Positions 16,248-24,466 of a stretch of DNA of 57,092 bases are shown in pieces; the first letter of the stretch is position 1; each line of letters opens with the position of its first letter. A program made the translations under genes and the position numbers. Origin of the DNA: Vicinamibacteria bacterium (GTDB taxonomy: Bacteria > Acidobacteriota > Vicinamibacteria > Fen-336 > JAGNNV01); NCBI GenBank assembly GCA_019694155.1, contig JAIBCN010000221.1:1-57092 (forward strand). Reading direction: 5' to 3'. The notes under the pieces are model-generated. The model searched no databases. It saw nothing but the letters and a program-made list of their open reading frames with translations, and was not told where the DNA came from.

Positions 16248-17090
16248 CTAGAACTGTCCAAAAGGGGTCGAACCCCCGAGCAGAGGCTGGGAGACGGGCA
16301 GTCGGAACAGCCGGATGGCGTTCTGGAAGAGGATCAGAGCGCGGTCCTTCTGGGGCATGTTCAGCTGTCCCATGAAGTCGAGATAAGACCCCATCGCGGC
16401 TAGCGGCCAGTCGGTGCCGTACAGGCACTTCTCAGGCTGGACGCCCCAGGCCAGCATCTCCTGCACCTGTTTCAGCATGTAGCTTTCGAAACGGTCGTCG
16501 AAATCGCCGAGAACCAGGCCGGAGAAGTCGGTGTACACGTTCGCGTTCTTGTAGACGACCTCCATGCAGTCGCGAACCCAGGGATTGCCAAGGTGACAGA
16601 TGACGAAGTTCACGTCCGGATGGTCGACCGCGACCTCGTCCACATGGATGGGGTGCGAGTACTTGATCTTGCCGCGGGGCGAGTAGGTGTCGCCGCTGTG
16701 GATCATGACGGGCAGACGGTTCGCTCGGGCGAACTCGTAGACCGGTTCCAGCGACGGGTCGCTGGGATAGAAGGGCTCGTAGCCCGGATAGAGCTTCAGG
16801 CCACGGATCTTCCCTTCCGCGACGCCCGGCCGCAGGGCGTCGAGCTGTTCGGCTCGCACTCCCTCGAAGGGGATCCCGGCGACGATGAAGAGGCTCTTGA
16901 AGGGCCGGGTGGCCTCGACCAGGGTGGCGGTGTCCGGGCGGCCCGGGTTCACCTTGTAGGAGGACAGGATGAGGGCGATGTCCACCCGGTTCTTTCGCAT
17001 CTCCCGCAGCAACTGCTCGATCGACTGGTCGAGCGACGAGATCGTCTCGTTGTGATAGTTGTTGAGATGGACGTGGCAGTCGACGATCAC
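16248..17090 (-). CDS. Amidohydrolase family (TIM-barrel metal-dependent hydrolase)
   Basis: A 280-aa protein of the amidohydrolase_2 group. The metal-site motifs are visible in order: DCHVHLNN (H-x-H on strand 1), LKLYPGYEPF, VMIHSGDTYS (strand 5 His), FVICHLGNPWVRD (strand 6 His) and LYGTDWPLAAMG (strand 8 Asp). Substrates range from decarboxylation of aromatic acids to lactone or amide hydrolysis, and I cannot choose among them. The GTG at 17090 is the only start that keeps the first motif at the N-terminus and does not run into the upstream gene. It is the third gene of a GNAT-channel-hydrolase string on the minus strand. Confidence 0.8.
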   Translation of the reverse strand: MIVDCHVHLNNYHNETISSLDQSIEQLLREMRKNRVDIALILSSYKVNPGRPDTATLVEATRPFKSLFIVAGIPFEGVRAEQLDALRPGVAEGKIRGLKLYPGYEPFYPSDPSLEPVYEFARANRLPVMIHSGDTYSPRGKIKYSHPIHVDEVAVDHPDVNFVICHLGNPWVRDCMEVVYKNANVYTDFSGLVLGDFDDRFESYMLKQVQEMLAWGVQPEKCLYGTDWPLAAMGSYLDFMGQLNMPQKDRALILFQNAIRLFRLPVSQPLLGGSTPFGQF

Positions 17091-17109
17091 GCTCCGAACC
17101 CCCGGAACG

Positions 17110-17775
17110 TCAACTCTTCCACCACGATTCGAGAACGCGGGCGGCCCAGTCCCGGCCGCCCAGGCCAAAGGCCACGGCCAGGGCGAGGCAAAACGCTCCG
17201 AAGGCCATCTGAAACGCGGAAACGAGGATCTGGCCGCCGATCGAGAGTTCCTCGAGACCGACCGAGACCACGAAGAGCGTGATGGCGTACTGGGCGAGGA
17301 CGCTGATGGCCCTCGGTCCGGATATCCCGATGTTGTTGAGATAGGAGAACGTCAAGGCCCCCACGAATTGCCCGAGCAGCGACCCCATGATCACGAACAG
17401 CAGGACGGCGATGCCGTTGGGAATGGCTATGGCCAGGCGATCGAGAAGGTGGCTCGCGGTGTTGACGCCAAGGATGCTCAGGGCGGCGAGCAGGGCGGCG
17501 AGGGTGGTGACCCAGTAGACGGCGTCGGCCACCAGGGTTGCGGTCGTGGACCTCACCCCCCCGCGCACGAGGTAGTCGTCGATCCCCACCCGTTCCGCGG
17601 CGTCGTCGAGTCGCATCATACGAAGCAGGCGCCGGGTGAGATTCCTGAGCCCGCGCGCCACCAGCCAGCCGATGATGAGGCCCAGAAAGGCGAAGAAGAC
17701 GCGTGGGACGAATGCAAGCGCCCGCTCGCCCAGGCCGGCGAAGCCATCGAGGAGGCCCTGAATTTCAGTCAACAC
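17110..17775 (-). CDS. TM-helix repeat membrane protein (mechanosensitive channel-like, no MscS domain)
   Basis: A 221-aa protein with four to five membrane helices in a repeated pattern: VFFAFLGLIIGWLVARGLRN, DAVYWVTTLAALLAALSILG, IPNGIAVLLFVIMGSLLGQF and AFGAFCLALAVAFGLGGRDWA. It resembles the conserved TM-helix repeat family found N-terminal to some MscS channels, but it ends right after the helices and lacks the MscS beta domain. A role in osmotic or membrane tension response is suggested by the neighbourhood only. The GTG at 17775 has GGGAG upstream and overlaps the GNAT gene by 11 bp. Confidence 0.65.
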   Translation of the reverse strand: MLTEIQGLLDGFAGLGERALAFVPRVFFAFLGLIIGWLVARGLRNLTRRLLRMMRLDDAAERVGIDDYLVRGGVRSTTATLVADAVYWVTTLAALLAALSILGVNTASHLLDRLAIAIPNGIAVLLFVIMGSLLGQFVGALTFSYLNNIGISGPRAISVLAQYAITLFVVSVGLEELSIGGQILVSAFQMAFGAFCLALAVAFGLGGRDWAARVLESWWKS

Positions 17776-18532
17776 GTGGAACTCCCTTCGGGACTTGTTT
17801 CGGGCGGGCCGCCCGGGCTTTCGCGGGCAGCGGCGCCGGGGACATCAGGCGACGCGCACCCACGCGGGCGCGGCCCTCGAGCTGGCGCAGCATGCGCCGG
17901 AACTCCGGCTGCTTGAGCGGGAACCGGATCCGATAGAGTCGGCGGTAGACCGCATAAAGGACCCGGCGCAGGGCCGGAGCCGAAAGGAAGCGCACCCTTC
18001 GGTCGGACGTGGGCTGCAGATACAGGACCAGGGGAACCACGGCGGTGCCGTCGGTCGAAGGCTGGAGATAGTCGAGATCAAGCGCCAGCGCTCCCCGGCG
18101 ACGCATGGTCTGCAGCCAGGGATTGCCCTCCTCGACCTCGCCCATCATCCCAAGGAGCCTGGGGTGCCCCGCCGCGAGGGCGTCGCGCCGGACGAGTTGG
18201 ACCAGTCGCTGGCGAAGCCTGGATCCCACGTGTCGCCCGGTCACGGAGGGTCGAACCGCGAGATAGCCGACAAATCCGAGGTTTGCGATGGCGAGATAGG
18301 TGCCGCTGATGAATCCGAGGACGCGTTCTCCCTCGTGGGCCACCAAGAAGTGGAAGTTGAACGGAGCGAGAAGGCCGAGCCTCTTCTCCTCGAAGAGGTT
18401 CTTGAAATACTCGCGGCCGATTCTCTCGCTGGCGGGAAATATGGCCGCGTAGAGGGAGAACGCGCGACGGAACAGCGGATCGCGGGCCGAGGAGACCGTC
18501 GAGATCCGAACCCGTCTGGGCGGTGCCACCAT
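17765..18532 (-). CDS. GNAT-like acetyltransferase
   Basis: A 255-aa protein with a GNAT-like core at about residues 60-150: HFLVAHEGERVLGFISGTYL, then FVGYLAVRPSVTGRHVGSRL, where the usual R/Q-x-x-G-x-G/A acetyl-CoA loop is modified to TGRHVGSRL. The C-terminal 100 residues are very basic (clusters of Arg), suggesting contact with nucleic acid or membrane. No substrate can be named. It is first gene of the minus-strand string leading to the channel-like protein and amidohydrolase. The ATG at 18532 follows a GGTGG. Bases 18533-18733 upstream show no gene. Confidence 0.6.
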   Translation of the reverse strand: MVAPPRRVRISTVSSARDPLFRRAFSLYAAIFPASERIGREYFKNLFEEKRLGLLAPFNFHFLVAHEGERVLGFISGTYLAIANLGFVGYLAVRPSVTGRHVGSRLRQRLVQLVRRDALAAGHPRLLGMMGEVEEGNPWLQTMRRRGALALDLDYLQPSTDGTAVVPLVLYLQPTSDRRVRFLSAPALRRVLYAVYRRLYRIRFPLKQPEFRRMLRQLEGRARVGARRLMSPAPLPAKARAARPKQVPKGVPRVD

Positions 18533-18733
18533 GTCAGGCCACCCGGAACCCGAACACTCGTCCCGATGTGCCTGAAATCAGTTCCATGACTCCACCATTT
18601 TGGCACAGGCGATAAAAGGCGTTCCCCCGCCGATGGGCCTCGATATTTCCGCGGGTCTCGCCGCAGGAGTGCGGCGCACCGCCCACGGGTTCCCAATCCC
18701 TCGTCTACGAACGGGCGCGTCGAATCAGATAGT

Positions 18734-18764
18734 ACTTTGAGTTCCAACTAATATAGGATACACC
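18734..18764 (+). promoter_or_regulatory. Promoter of the cyclic-nucleotide-binding protein gene with shared CCAACT operator
   Basis: TTGAGT (18737-18742), 16 bp, TACACC (18759-18764). The segment TTGAGTTCCAACTAA and the GATACA five bases after it align without gaps to the usp and otsA promoters. The inferred start near 18771 leaves a 27-nt leader before the GTG. Confidence 0.5.
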
Positions 18765-18797
18765 CGCGGTCGCGCCGCGGCCGCGCTGTCGACTCAG

Positions 18798-19751
18798 GTG
18801 ACCACGGTGGACCAGGTTGAGACTTTCATCGCGAAGAAGGAGTTCTCCAGGGCGATCGAGACCCTTCTCGCGCAATCCCGGGCCAAGCCGCTCTTCCGGC
18901 GTCTGCGCCTCAAGCTCGCCGACGTCTACATCATGGCGGGACAGGCGCCCGCGGCGGTGCCGGTGCTGCTGACTCTGGCCGACCAGTTCGCGAGCGACGG
19001 ATTCATCGCCAAAGCCATCGCCATGTTGAAGCGCGTCGAGAAGATCGAGCCCGGACGCCGCGACGTGGAGACCCGTCTCGCGCAGCTGATCCAGGACAAG
19101 AGTCGACGCACCCAGGCCGTCCGCGCGCCCCCGCCGCCCGCCGGTTCGTCGGCGGTCGTGAAGTTCGGCCTCGAGGAGATCGATCATGCCGCAGACTTTC
19201 GGTTGGGCACCTCGGCCGCGGCCTCGCCTTTGCCGGCCAGCCCGGCCGCGCCCCCCGGTGATTCGTCGCCATCGCTCGCCGCGCCCATGATCGACGCCGA
19301 ACCGGAGGAGGAGGAAGCCCCACCCAAGGAAGACCTCTCGACCCCGCTATTCGACAGCCTGAAGCCGGAGGAACTGGTTGCCGTCATGCACGGCCTTGAG
19401 CTTGTCTCCTTTGAACCCGGGGACCTCATCACGGTCGAAGGCGACGAGGGAGACTCCATGTTCATCCTCAGCTCCGGCAAGGTCAAGGCCTACGTACGAG
19501 GCCCGGGCGGCAGGTCGACCAAGGTCCAGGAATTCGAGGAAGGCGACTTCTTCGGGGAGATCTCGGTCCTCACCGGGAAGCCTCGTACGGCCACCCTCGC
19601 CGCCGCGGAACCGTGCGACTGTCTCGAGCTCAGCCGCGCGGCCCTGACCGAAATCACCGGCACCCATCCGGAAGTCAACGATGTCCTCCGGAGGTTCCAG
19701 GAAGAGCGGGCCATCTCGACGGCTCGGATGATGATGGCCAGGCGAGACTAG
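18798..19751 (+). CDS. Cyclic-nucleotide-binding domain protein with helical N-terminus, no DNA-binding domain
   Basis: A 317-aa cytoplasmic protein. Residues 1-100 are helical and TPR-like (FSRAIETLLAQSRAKPLFRR, LADVYIMAGQAPAAVPVL). Residues 105-175 form a low-complexity Pro/Ala and acidic linker (EPEEEEAPPKED). A Crp-type cNMP-binding domain follows (about 180-300) with FEPGDLITVEGDEGDSMFIL and the phosphate-binding cassette EGDFFGEISVLTGKPRTATL, which keeps the conserved Glu and Arg. No helix-turn-helix follows, so it probably acts by protein interaction. It starts with GTG 27 nt after its own promoter. Neighbours suggest a stress-signalling role. Confidence 0.75.
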   Translation: MTTVDQVETFIAKKEFSRAIETLLAQSRAKPLFRRLRLKLADVYIMAGQAPAAVPVLLTLADQFASDGFIAKAIAMLKRVEKIEPGRRDVETRLAQLIQDKSRRTQAVRAPPPPAGSSAVVKFGLEEIDHAADFRLGTSAAASPLPASPAAPPGDSSPSLAAPMIDAEPEEEEAPPKEDLSTPLFDSLKPEELVAVMHGLELVSFEPGDLITVEGDEGDSMFILSSGKVKAYVRGPGGRSTKVQEFEEGDFFGEISVLTGKPRTATLAAAEPCDCLELSRAALTEITGTHPEVNDVLRRFQEERAISTARMMMARRD

Positions 19752-19811
19752 CCGAGTGTCGAGATTCCAGGGTCGCGCGACATCCCGCCAAGCCGTCTCC
19801 CGGAGCAGGGC

Positions 19812-21395
19812 ATGAGGCCTGGCGCGCGCGGCCTGCTCTGGCTGGCCCTGGCCGCCTCGACCGCGCGGCCCGCGCTGGCCCAGGCACCTTCGCCCACTCC
19901 CTCCCCGGAAATTGTGGTCGAGGCGGCGCCGGACTCGCCGCGCGTCTCGGTCCAGGAATACCTGGATGCCTGTCGGGCCGGCCAATATGAGGAGGCGGCG
20001 AGATACCTGGCGCTCGACGGCTCCCCGGCACGGGGGCCGGAACTGGCGCGGCGATTGAAGGCCGTTCTCGACCACCACCTCTGGATCGACCTCTCCCTGC
20101 TTTCACCTCTCTCGGAGGGAGACCAGAAGGATGGCCTGGGCGAGGGAGTCGATCGCCTGGGCGCGATCCCGGGGCCGTCGGGCCGGCCGGAGACCGTACG
20201 CCTGGTTCGGAGAGTGGATGTGGACCGCGTGCGCTGGGTATTCTCGTCCGGCGCGGTTTCGAGGATCGACGTGTGGTACGACGCGCTGGGCGATCGCTGG
20301 ATCCGCGAGAATCTCCCGGAGGTGCTGCTTCGGCCCGGCCCCAGCGAACTCCTGTGGTGGCAATGGATCGCCCTCCTTCCCTTCCTCGCTCTCGCGTGGG
20401 CGTTCGGCCGGCTGTGTGGCGCCCTCTCGCGCCGGTTGCTCGCGCACCTGTCGTCTCGAACCCAGTCGGCGTGGGACGACCGGCTGATCGGCCGCCTCGC
20501 CGGGCCCCTGACCCTGGGCTGGGCTCTCGTGTGGATGGCGGCCTTCCTCACCCTGCTTCACCTCAACCCACCTGCCGACGACGTGCTTCGACGATCCTTG
20601 AAGGCTTTCGGCCTCATCGCCATCTTCTGGGGATTGTGGCGGGTGGTCGATCTCGCGGCCGAGGGGGTGCGGGTGCTCCCCTGGGTTCAGGAGCGCCCCT
20701 CCGCGCGGTCGATGCTCGGGCTGGGCGAACGGCTGGGCAAAGTCGCGGTGGCCGCGATCGGGATCGTGGCCTCGCTTTCAGAGCTGGGATACCCGGTGGC
20801 GAGTCTGCTCGCCGGACTCGGTCTCGGCGGCCTTGTCTTCGCCCTCGCCGCTCAGAAGACCGTCGAAAATCTCTTCGGCTCGGTGTCCCTCGCGGCGGAC
20901 GAGCCGTTTCGAGTCGGTGATTTCGTGAAGATCGAGGACTTCGTCGGCACCGTCGAGGCCATCGGCCTGAGGTCGACGAGGATCCGTACCCTCGACCGAA
21001 CCGTGATCGCCATTCCCAACGGCCGCCTCGCCGACATGCGCGTGGAGTCGTACACCGTGCGCGACCGCATGCGTCTCGCCTGCACGGTCTCCCTCGTCTA
21101 CTCGACCACCGCCGGACAGATGAAGGCCGTCCTCGCCGGCCTGGAGCGCGTGCTGCGCGCCCATCCGAAGATCTGGCCCGAGGCTGTGGTCGTGCGCTTC
21201 AAGGAACTGGCCGCGTCATCCCTCGACATCGAGATCATGGCCTGGTTCCAGACCGAGGACTGGGGCGAGTTCCAGGCCATCCGTCAGGAGATCCTCATCC
21301 AGTTCATGGACGTGGTCGAGCGCGCGGGCAGCGCCTTCGCGTTCCCGACCCGGACCGTGCAAATCCAGGCGGAGGCGAAGCCTCCCGCGGCCTGA
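19812..21395 (+). CDS. MscS-family mechanosensitive channel with large periplasmic N-terminal domain
   Basis: A 527-aa protein: cleavable signal peptide (RGLLWLALAASTARPALAQA), a soluble region to about residue 175 with a QEYLDACRAGQYEEAARYLA repeat-like helix, then membrane helices (LLWWQWIALLPFLALAWAFG, ALVWMAAFLTLLHL, LIAIFWGLWRVVDLA). The MscS pore helix VASLLAGLGLGGLVFALAAQ, KTVENLFGSVSLAADEPFRVGD and the beta domain follow (EAIGLRSTRIRTLDRTVIAI, PNGRLADMRVESYT). It releases osmolytes under hypo-osmotic shock. It lies 60 nt after the cNMP-binding protein gene, so the two may be co-transcribed. Confidence 0.9.
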   Translation: MRPGARGLLWLALAASTARPALAQAPSPTPSPEIVVEAAPDSPRVSVQEYLDACRAGQYEEAARYLALDGSPARGPELARRLKAVLDHHLWIDLSLLSPLSEGDQKDGLGEGVDRLGAIPGPSGRPETVRLVRRVDVDRVRWVFSSGAVSRIDVWYDALGDRWIRENLPEVLLRPGPSELLWWQWIALLPFLALAWAFGRLCGALSRRLLAHLSSRTQSAWDDRLIGRLAGPLTLGWALVWMAAFLTLLHLNPPADDVLRRSLKAFGLIAIFWGLWRVVDLAAEGVRVLPWVQERPSARSMLGLGERLGKVAVAAIGIVASLSELGYPVASLLAGLGLGGLVFALAAQKTVENLFGSVSLAADEPFRVGDFVKIEDFVGTVEAIGLRSTRIRTLDRTVIAIPNGRLADMRVESYTVRDRMRLACTVSLVYSTTAGQMKAVLAGLERVLRAHPKIWPEAVVVRFKELAASSLDIEIMAWFQTEDWGEFQAIRQEILIQFMDVVERAGSAFAFPTRTVQIQAEAKPPAA

Positions 21396-21464
21396 ACCGC
21401 CTCAACTTCGACCCGGGCAAGTCCGCGCCAGGCATGCGGCCGTCGTTCACAAGGGCGGAGACCC

Positions 21465-21480
21465 GGCGGAGCGCTCCGCC
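21465..21480. repeat. 16-bp perfect palindrome between mscS and antiporter genes
   Basis: GGCGGAGCGCTCCGCC is a perfect inverted repeat 15 bp before the antiporter ATG at 21495. It has no T-tract, so it is not a standard terminator. It could be an operator or an mRNA hairpin near the start codon. Confidence 0.4.
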
Positions 21481-21494
21481 AAGAACCCGGTGTT

Positions 21495-22769
21495 ATGGTC
21501 GCCGCAGTGGCTTCTGGCGTGCTTCTTCTCGACGGTCTTCTCCCCCCAGACCTCACGCTCTCGGTCGAGGCCAGCTATCTGGTCCTCCTGTTCGCCCTCC
21601 TGATCCTGCCCAAGGTGCTGCAGCGGTACCGCATTCCCTCCGCCGTTACCGCCTTCTGCTTCGGGGCGATCGCCGGACCGGGGCTCGGCCTCTTTCATCA
21701 CGATCCCACCATCGCCCTGTTCGCGACGCTCGGCATCAGCGCGCTCTTTCTCTTCGCCGGCCTCGAGGTCAACGGATCGGAGCTCCGGGGAGAGGCTCGG
21801 GTCCTGGGCGAACACCTTGCCTTGCGCCTGGCCGCGCTCACGGCCTCGACGTGGCTCCTGATGAGGGCGGTCGAACTCGAATGGCGGGCCGCGGCCCTCG
21901 TGGCCCTCGCCCTCCTGACTCCGTCCACGGGCTTCATCCTCGACTCCCTGCCCGCCCTGCGCCTGGCCCCCGGCGAGGCTTTCTGGGTTCGGGCCAAGGC
22001 CATCGGCACGGAGATCATGGCTCTTGCCGTGCTCTTCGTGGTCCTGAAGTCCGGCAGCGTCAAAACGCTGACTCTTTCCGCGCTGGCCCTGCTGGCCCTG
22101 GTGGTGGCGCTCCCGCTCGTCTTTCGAGCGTTCGCTCGCTTCATCGTCCCGCATGCGCCGAAGACCGAATTCGCCTTCCTGCTCATGGTAGCCGTGCTCT
22201 GCGCGCTTGCGACCCGGGAGCTGGGCGTCTACTACCTCGTGGGCGCCTTCCTGGTGGGAGTCGCCGCGCAGCGCTTTCGGCGTCAACTGCCGGCTCTGGC
22301 CTCGGAACAGATGCTTCACGCCGTTGAGTCGTTTGCGTCGATCTCGGTCCCCTTCTACTTCTTCCACGCGGGCGCCGAGCTGCAGCCGGGAGACTTCACG
22401 TGGCCGGCCCTTGGACTGGGCCTGGTCTTCCTCGCGATCGGAGTCCCCGTGAGGCTCGCGAGCGTGGCGGTGCACCACCGGTTTCGCCTCGCCGCCGCGC
22501 AGCAGGATGCCCTGCGGATCGCCGTTCCCCTTCTCCCGACCCTCGTCTTCACCCTGGTTCTGGCCGGAATTCTGCGCGAAAGATTTGGAATCAGTCCAAC
22601 CCTGTTCGGTGCGCTCGTGGTCTATGCGCTCGGCACAACCCTGCTTCCGGCCCTGATTCTGAAGTCACCACCCATGGATTTCGATTCGCCGGAAGTCCCG
22701 CCCCTGCTCGAACCCCTGCCTCTCGCGGCGGAGTCCGAGCCAAGCGGGCACAGTCTGAACGCCTCTTAA
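21495..22769 (+). CDS. Kef/CPA2-type cation:proton antiporter, membrane domain only
   Basis: A 424-aa, about 12-helix protein of the monovalent cation:proton antiporter-2 family. Family-typical stretches are YRIPSAVTAFCFGAIAGPGL, ALFATLGISALFLFAGLEV, LLTPSTGFILDSL, GVYYLVGAFLVGVAAQRFRR and SISVPFYFFHAGAELQPGDF. It ends soon after the last helix, with no TrkA-N/RCK domain, so it is shorter than KefB/C. Ion preference (K+ or Na+) cannot be read. The ATG at 21495 lacks a clear Shine-Dalgarno. It converges on a CPA1 antiporter gene; the 77-bp gap is GC-rich with no T-tract terminator. Confidence 0.85.
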   Translation: MVAAVASGVLLLDGLLPPDLTLSVEASYLVLLFALLILPKVLQRYRIPSAVTAFCFGAIAGPGLGLFHHDPTIALFATLGISALFLFAGLEVNGSELRGEARVLGEHLALRLAALTASTWLLMRAVELEWRAAALVALALLTPSTGFILDSLPALRLAPGEAFWVRAKAIGTEIMALAVLFVVLKSGSVKTLTLSALALLALVVALPLVFRAFARFIVPHAPKTEFAFLLMVAVLCALATRELGVYYLVGAFLVGVAAQRFRRQLPALASEQMLHAVESFASISVPFYFFHAGAELQPGDFTWPALGLGLVFLAIGVPVRLASVAVHHRFRLAAAQQDALRIAVPLLPTLVFTLVLAGILRERFGISPTLFGALVVYALGTTLLPALILKSPPMDFDSPEVPPLLEPLPLAAESEPSGHSLNAS

Positions 22770-22846
22770 AGAACCCGGATGCCCGCGATTGACGAGCAGC
22801 TCGCCGCGACGCCCCCGCGATGCGTCCGCGCGCTGCGGGCCCGGCC

Positions 22847-24427
22847 TCAGTGGCTTTCGCCCAGTTCCAGGAGCGCGTCGTCGATACTTCGACTCGTCTC
22901 TTCGGCCACCAGCGAATCGATCTGACCATGGTGTAGCGCGAGATCGATCGCCGCCCGCTCCGCGAGGAGCAGGTTCCGGCGGATCTCACGCGTCTGGGCG
23001 CTGGCCAGGTTCGGGTGGCTCACGAGCATGGATTCCTGGGCGAGCCGCGCCTCGGTCTCGCGACCCTCTATCTCCTTCACGAGGGCCAATCGGACTCCGG
23101 GCGGCACCTGGCCGGTTTCCTGGAGTTCGTCGAGTTTTCGGGACGCGGCGGAGGCGCGGATCCTGTTCGCGGTAATCGTTTCCAGTTCGTGCTGGCCTTC
23201 TTCCCCTCCGAGTATCCCCAGCCGTCGGAGCAAGGGCCCGATACTCAGGCCCTGAACGACCAGCGAGAGGAGCACGACTCCGGAGACCATGGTGAGGAGT
23301 TCCTGGCGAGGGGGATGTCCCGAGCCGACCCAACCGCTCGGGTCGATGCCCAGCACCAGGGCGATGGGGATCGATCCCCTTAGGCCGGACCAGGCGACGA
23401 CGGTGCGCCAGGCGGGTGGGAATGGCCGCCGCGCCGCCGCCAGGACGGAGCCCGCGGCCCAGACGATCGCGATGCGGGCCAGGGTCATGAGCGCGAAGGT
23501 CAGTGCGAAACGCCCCGCCAGAGGGACCAGATCCGCGCTCTGGAGGGCGATGCCCATGAGCAGGAAGACCAGGGAGTTCGCGATGTAGGCGGAAACCTCC
23601 CAGAACGCGGTGAGGGCGAGCCTGGTGCGCGCCGACATGGAGTGCACCTTGGCGAAGTTGCCGATGATGAGGCCTGCGGCCACCACGGCCATGACGCCGG
23701 AGACGTGGGCCGCCTCGGCCAGAAGGTAGACGCCGTAGGCCAGGGCCAGTGAGATGACGACCTCGATCAGATGGTCGTCGATCTGGGCGAGCAGACGATG
23801 GATCAGGTAGGCCGCGATTCCGCCCACCACGAGACCGCCGACGACCTCGAACAGAAACAGGCCAATCACGGAGGCGGGGCCGGTCGCACCGCCTTCGAGA
23901 AACTTCAGCACCACCAGGAAGAGCACCACGCCGATGCCGTCGTTGAAGACGCTCTCCCCTTCCACCAGCAGGGCCACGGGGCGCGGGACGCCCAGCGAAC
24001 GAAACATGGCGAGGACGCTGACGGGATCGGTGGGCGCCAGCATGGCCGCGACCAGGAGCGCCACGCCCCAGGAGTACCCGTTGACCTCATGCACGACCAG
24101 GCCGGTGGCAGCAAAGGACAGGAGGGTGACGGGCAGAGCGAGCACCAGCACCTCGAGCCACCGCTCCCGAAGGCTTTTGAGGTCCATGGCCAGGGTGCCC
24201 TCGAACAGCAGGGGCGGCAGGAAAACCAGGAGCAGAATCTCCTTCGAGATCTCGACGCGATGAAGGACTTGGAAGAAGCCCACCGCGATACCCACGAGTA
24301 CCAGGGCCACGGTGTACGGCATGCGCACCCGTTTGGAGACGAGCGCCACCAGGCAGGCGACGGAAAGCAGCTCGACGACGGAACGGGTCGCCGATTCAGC
24401 CGGCGCGGCGAGGTCGGGACCGATCAT
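22847..24427 (-). CDS. CPA1-family Na+(K+)/H+ antiporter (NhaP-like)
   Basis: A 526-aa protein with about 12 membrane helices and a cytoplasmic C-terminal helical region of about 110 residues. Diagnostic segments: FLPPLLFEGTLAMD, the T-D-P motif in MLAPTDPVSVLAMFRSLG, the transport-site Asn-Asp in GESVFNDGIGVVLFLV, and WSGLRGSIPIALVLGI. This matches NhaP/SLC9-like exchangers. It is last in a minus-strand trio GH15-CLC-antiporter with gaps of 18 and 39 bp, so it is probably co-transcribed. Pairing a proton antiporter with a CLC exchanger suggests pH or volume homeostasis. Confidence 0.92.
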   Translation of the reverse strand: MIGPDLAAPAESATRSVVELLSVACLVALVSKRVRMPYTVALVLVGIAVGFFQVLHRVEISKEILLLVFLPPLLFEGTLAMDLKSLRERWLEVLVLALPVTLLSFAATGLVVHEVNGYSWGVALLVAAMLAPTDPVSVLAMFRSLGVPRPVALLVEGESVFNDGIGVVLFLVVLKFLEGGATGPASVIGLFLFEVVGGLVVGGIAAYLIHRLLAQIDDHLIEVVISLALAYGVYLLAEAAHVSGVMAVVAAGLIIGNFAKVHSMSARTRLALTAFWEVSAYIANSLVFLLMGIALQSADLVPLAGRFALTFALMTLARIAIVWAAGSVLAAARRPFPPAWRTVVAWSGLRGSIPIALVLGIDPSGWVGSGHPPRQELLTMVSGVVLLSLVVQGLSIGPLLRRLGILGGEEGQHELETITANRIRASAASRKLDELQETGQVPPGVRLALVKEIEGRETEARLAQESMLVSHPNLASAQTREIRRNLLLAERAAIDLALHHGQIDSLVAEETSRSIDDALLELGESH

Positions 24428-24466
24428 GTCCGCGGAACTCTAGTGGACTCACGAAGCGTCGGGGCA

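Noticed and set aside
16255..16290. tRNA T-arm-like GTCGAACCCCC
   Set aside because: No cloverleaf or anticodon arm can be drawn around it, and it lies in the amidohydrolase C-terminal codons.
22770..22846. Terminator between the convergent antiporter genes
   Set aside because: The gap is GC-rich with several weak pairings but no clear stem followed by a T-run.
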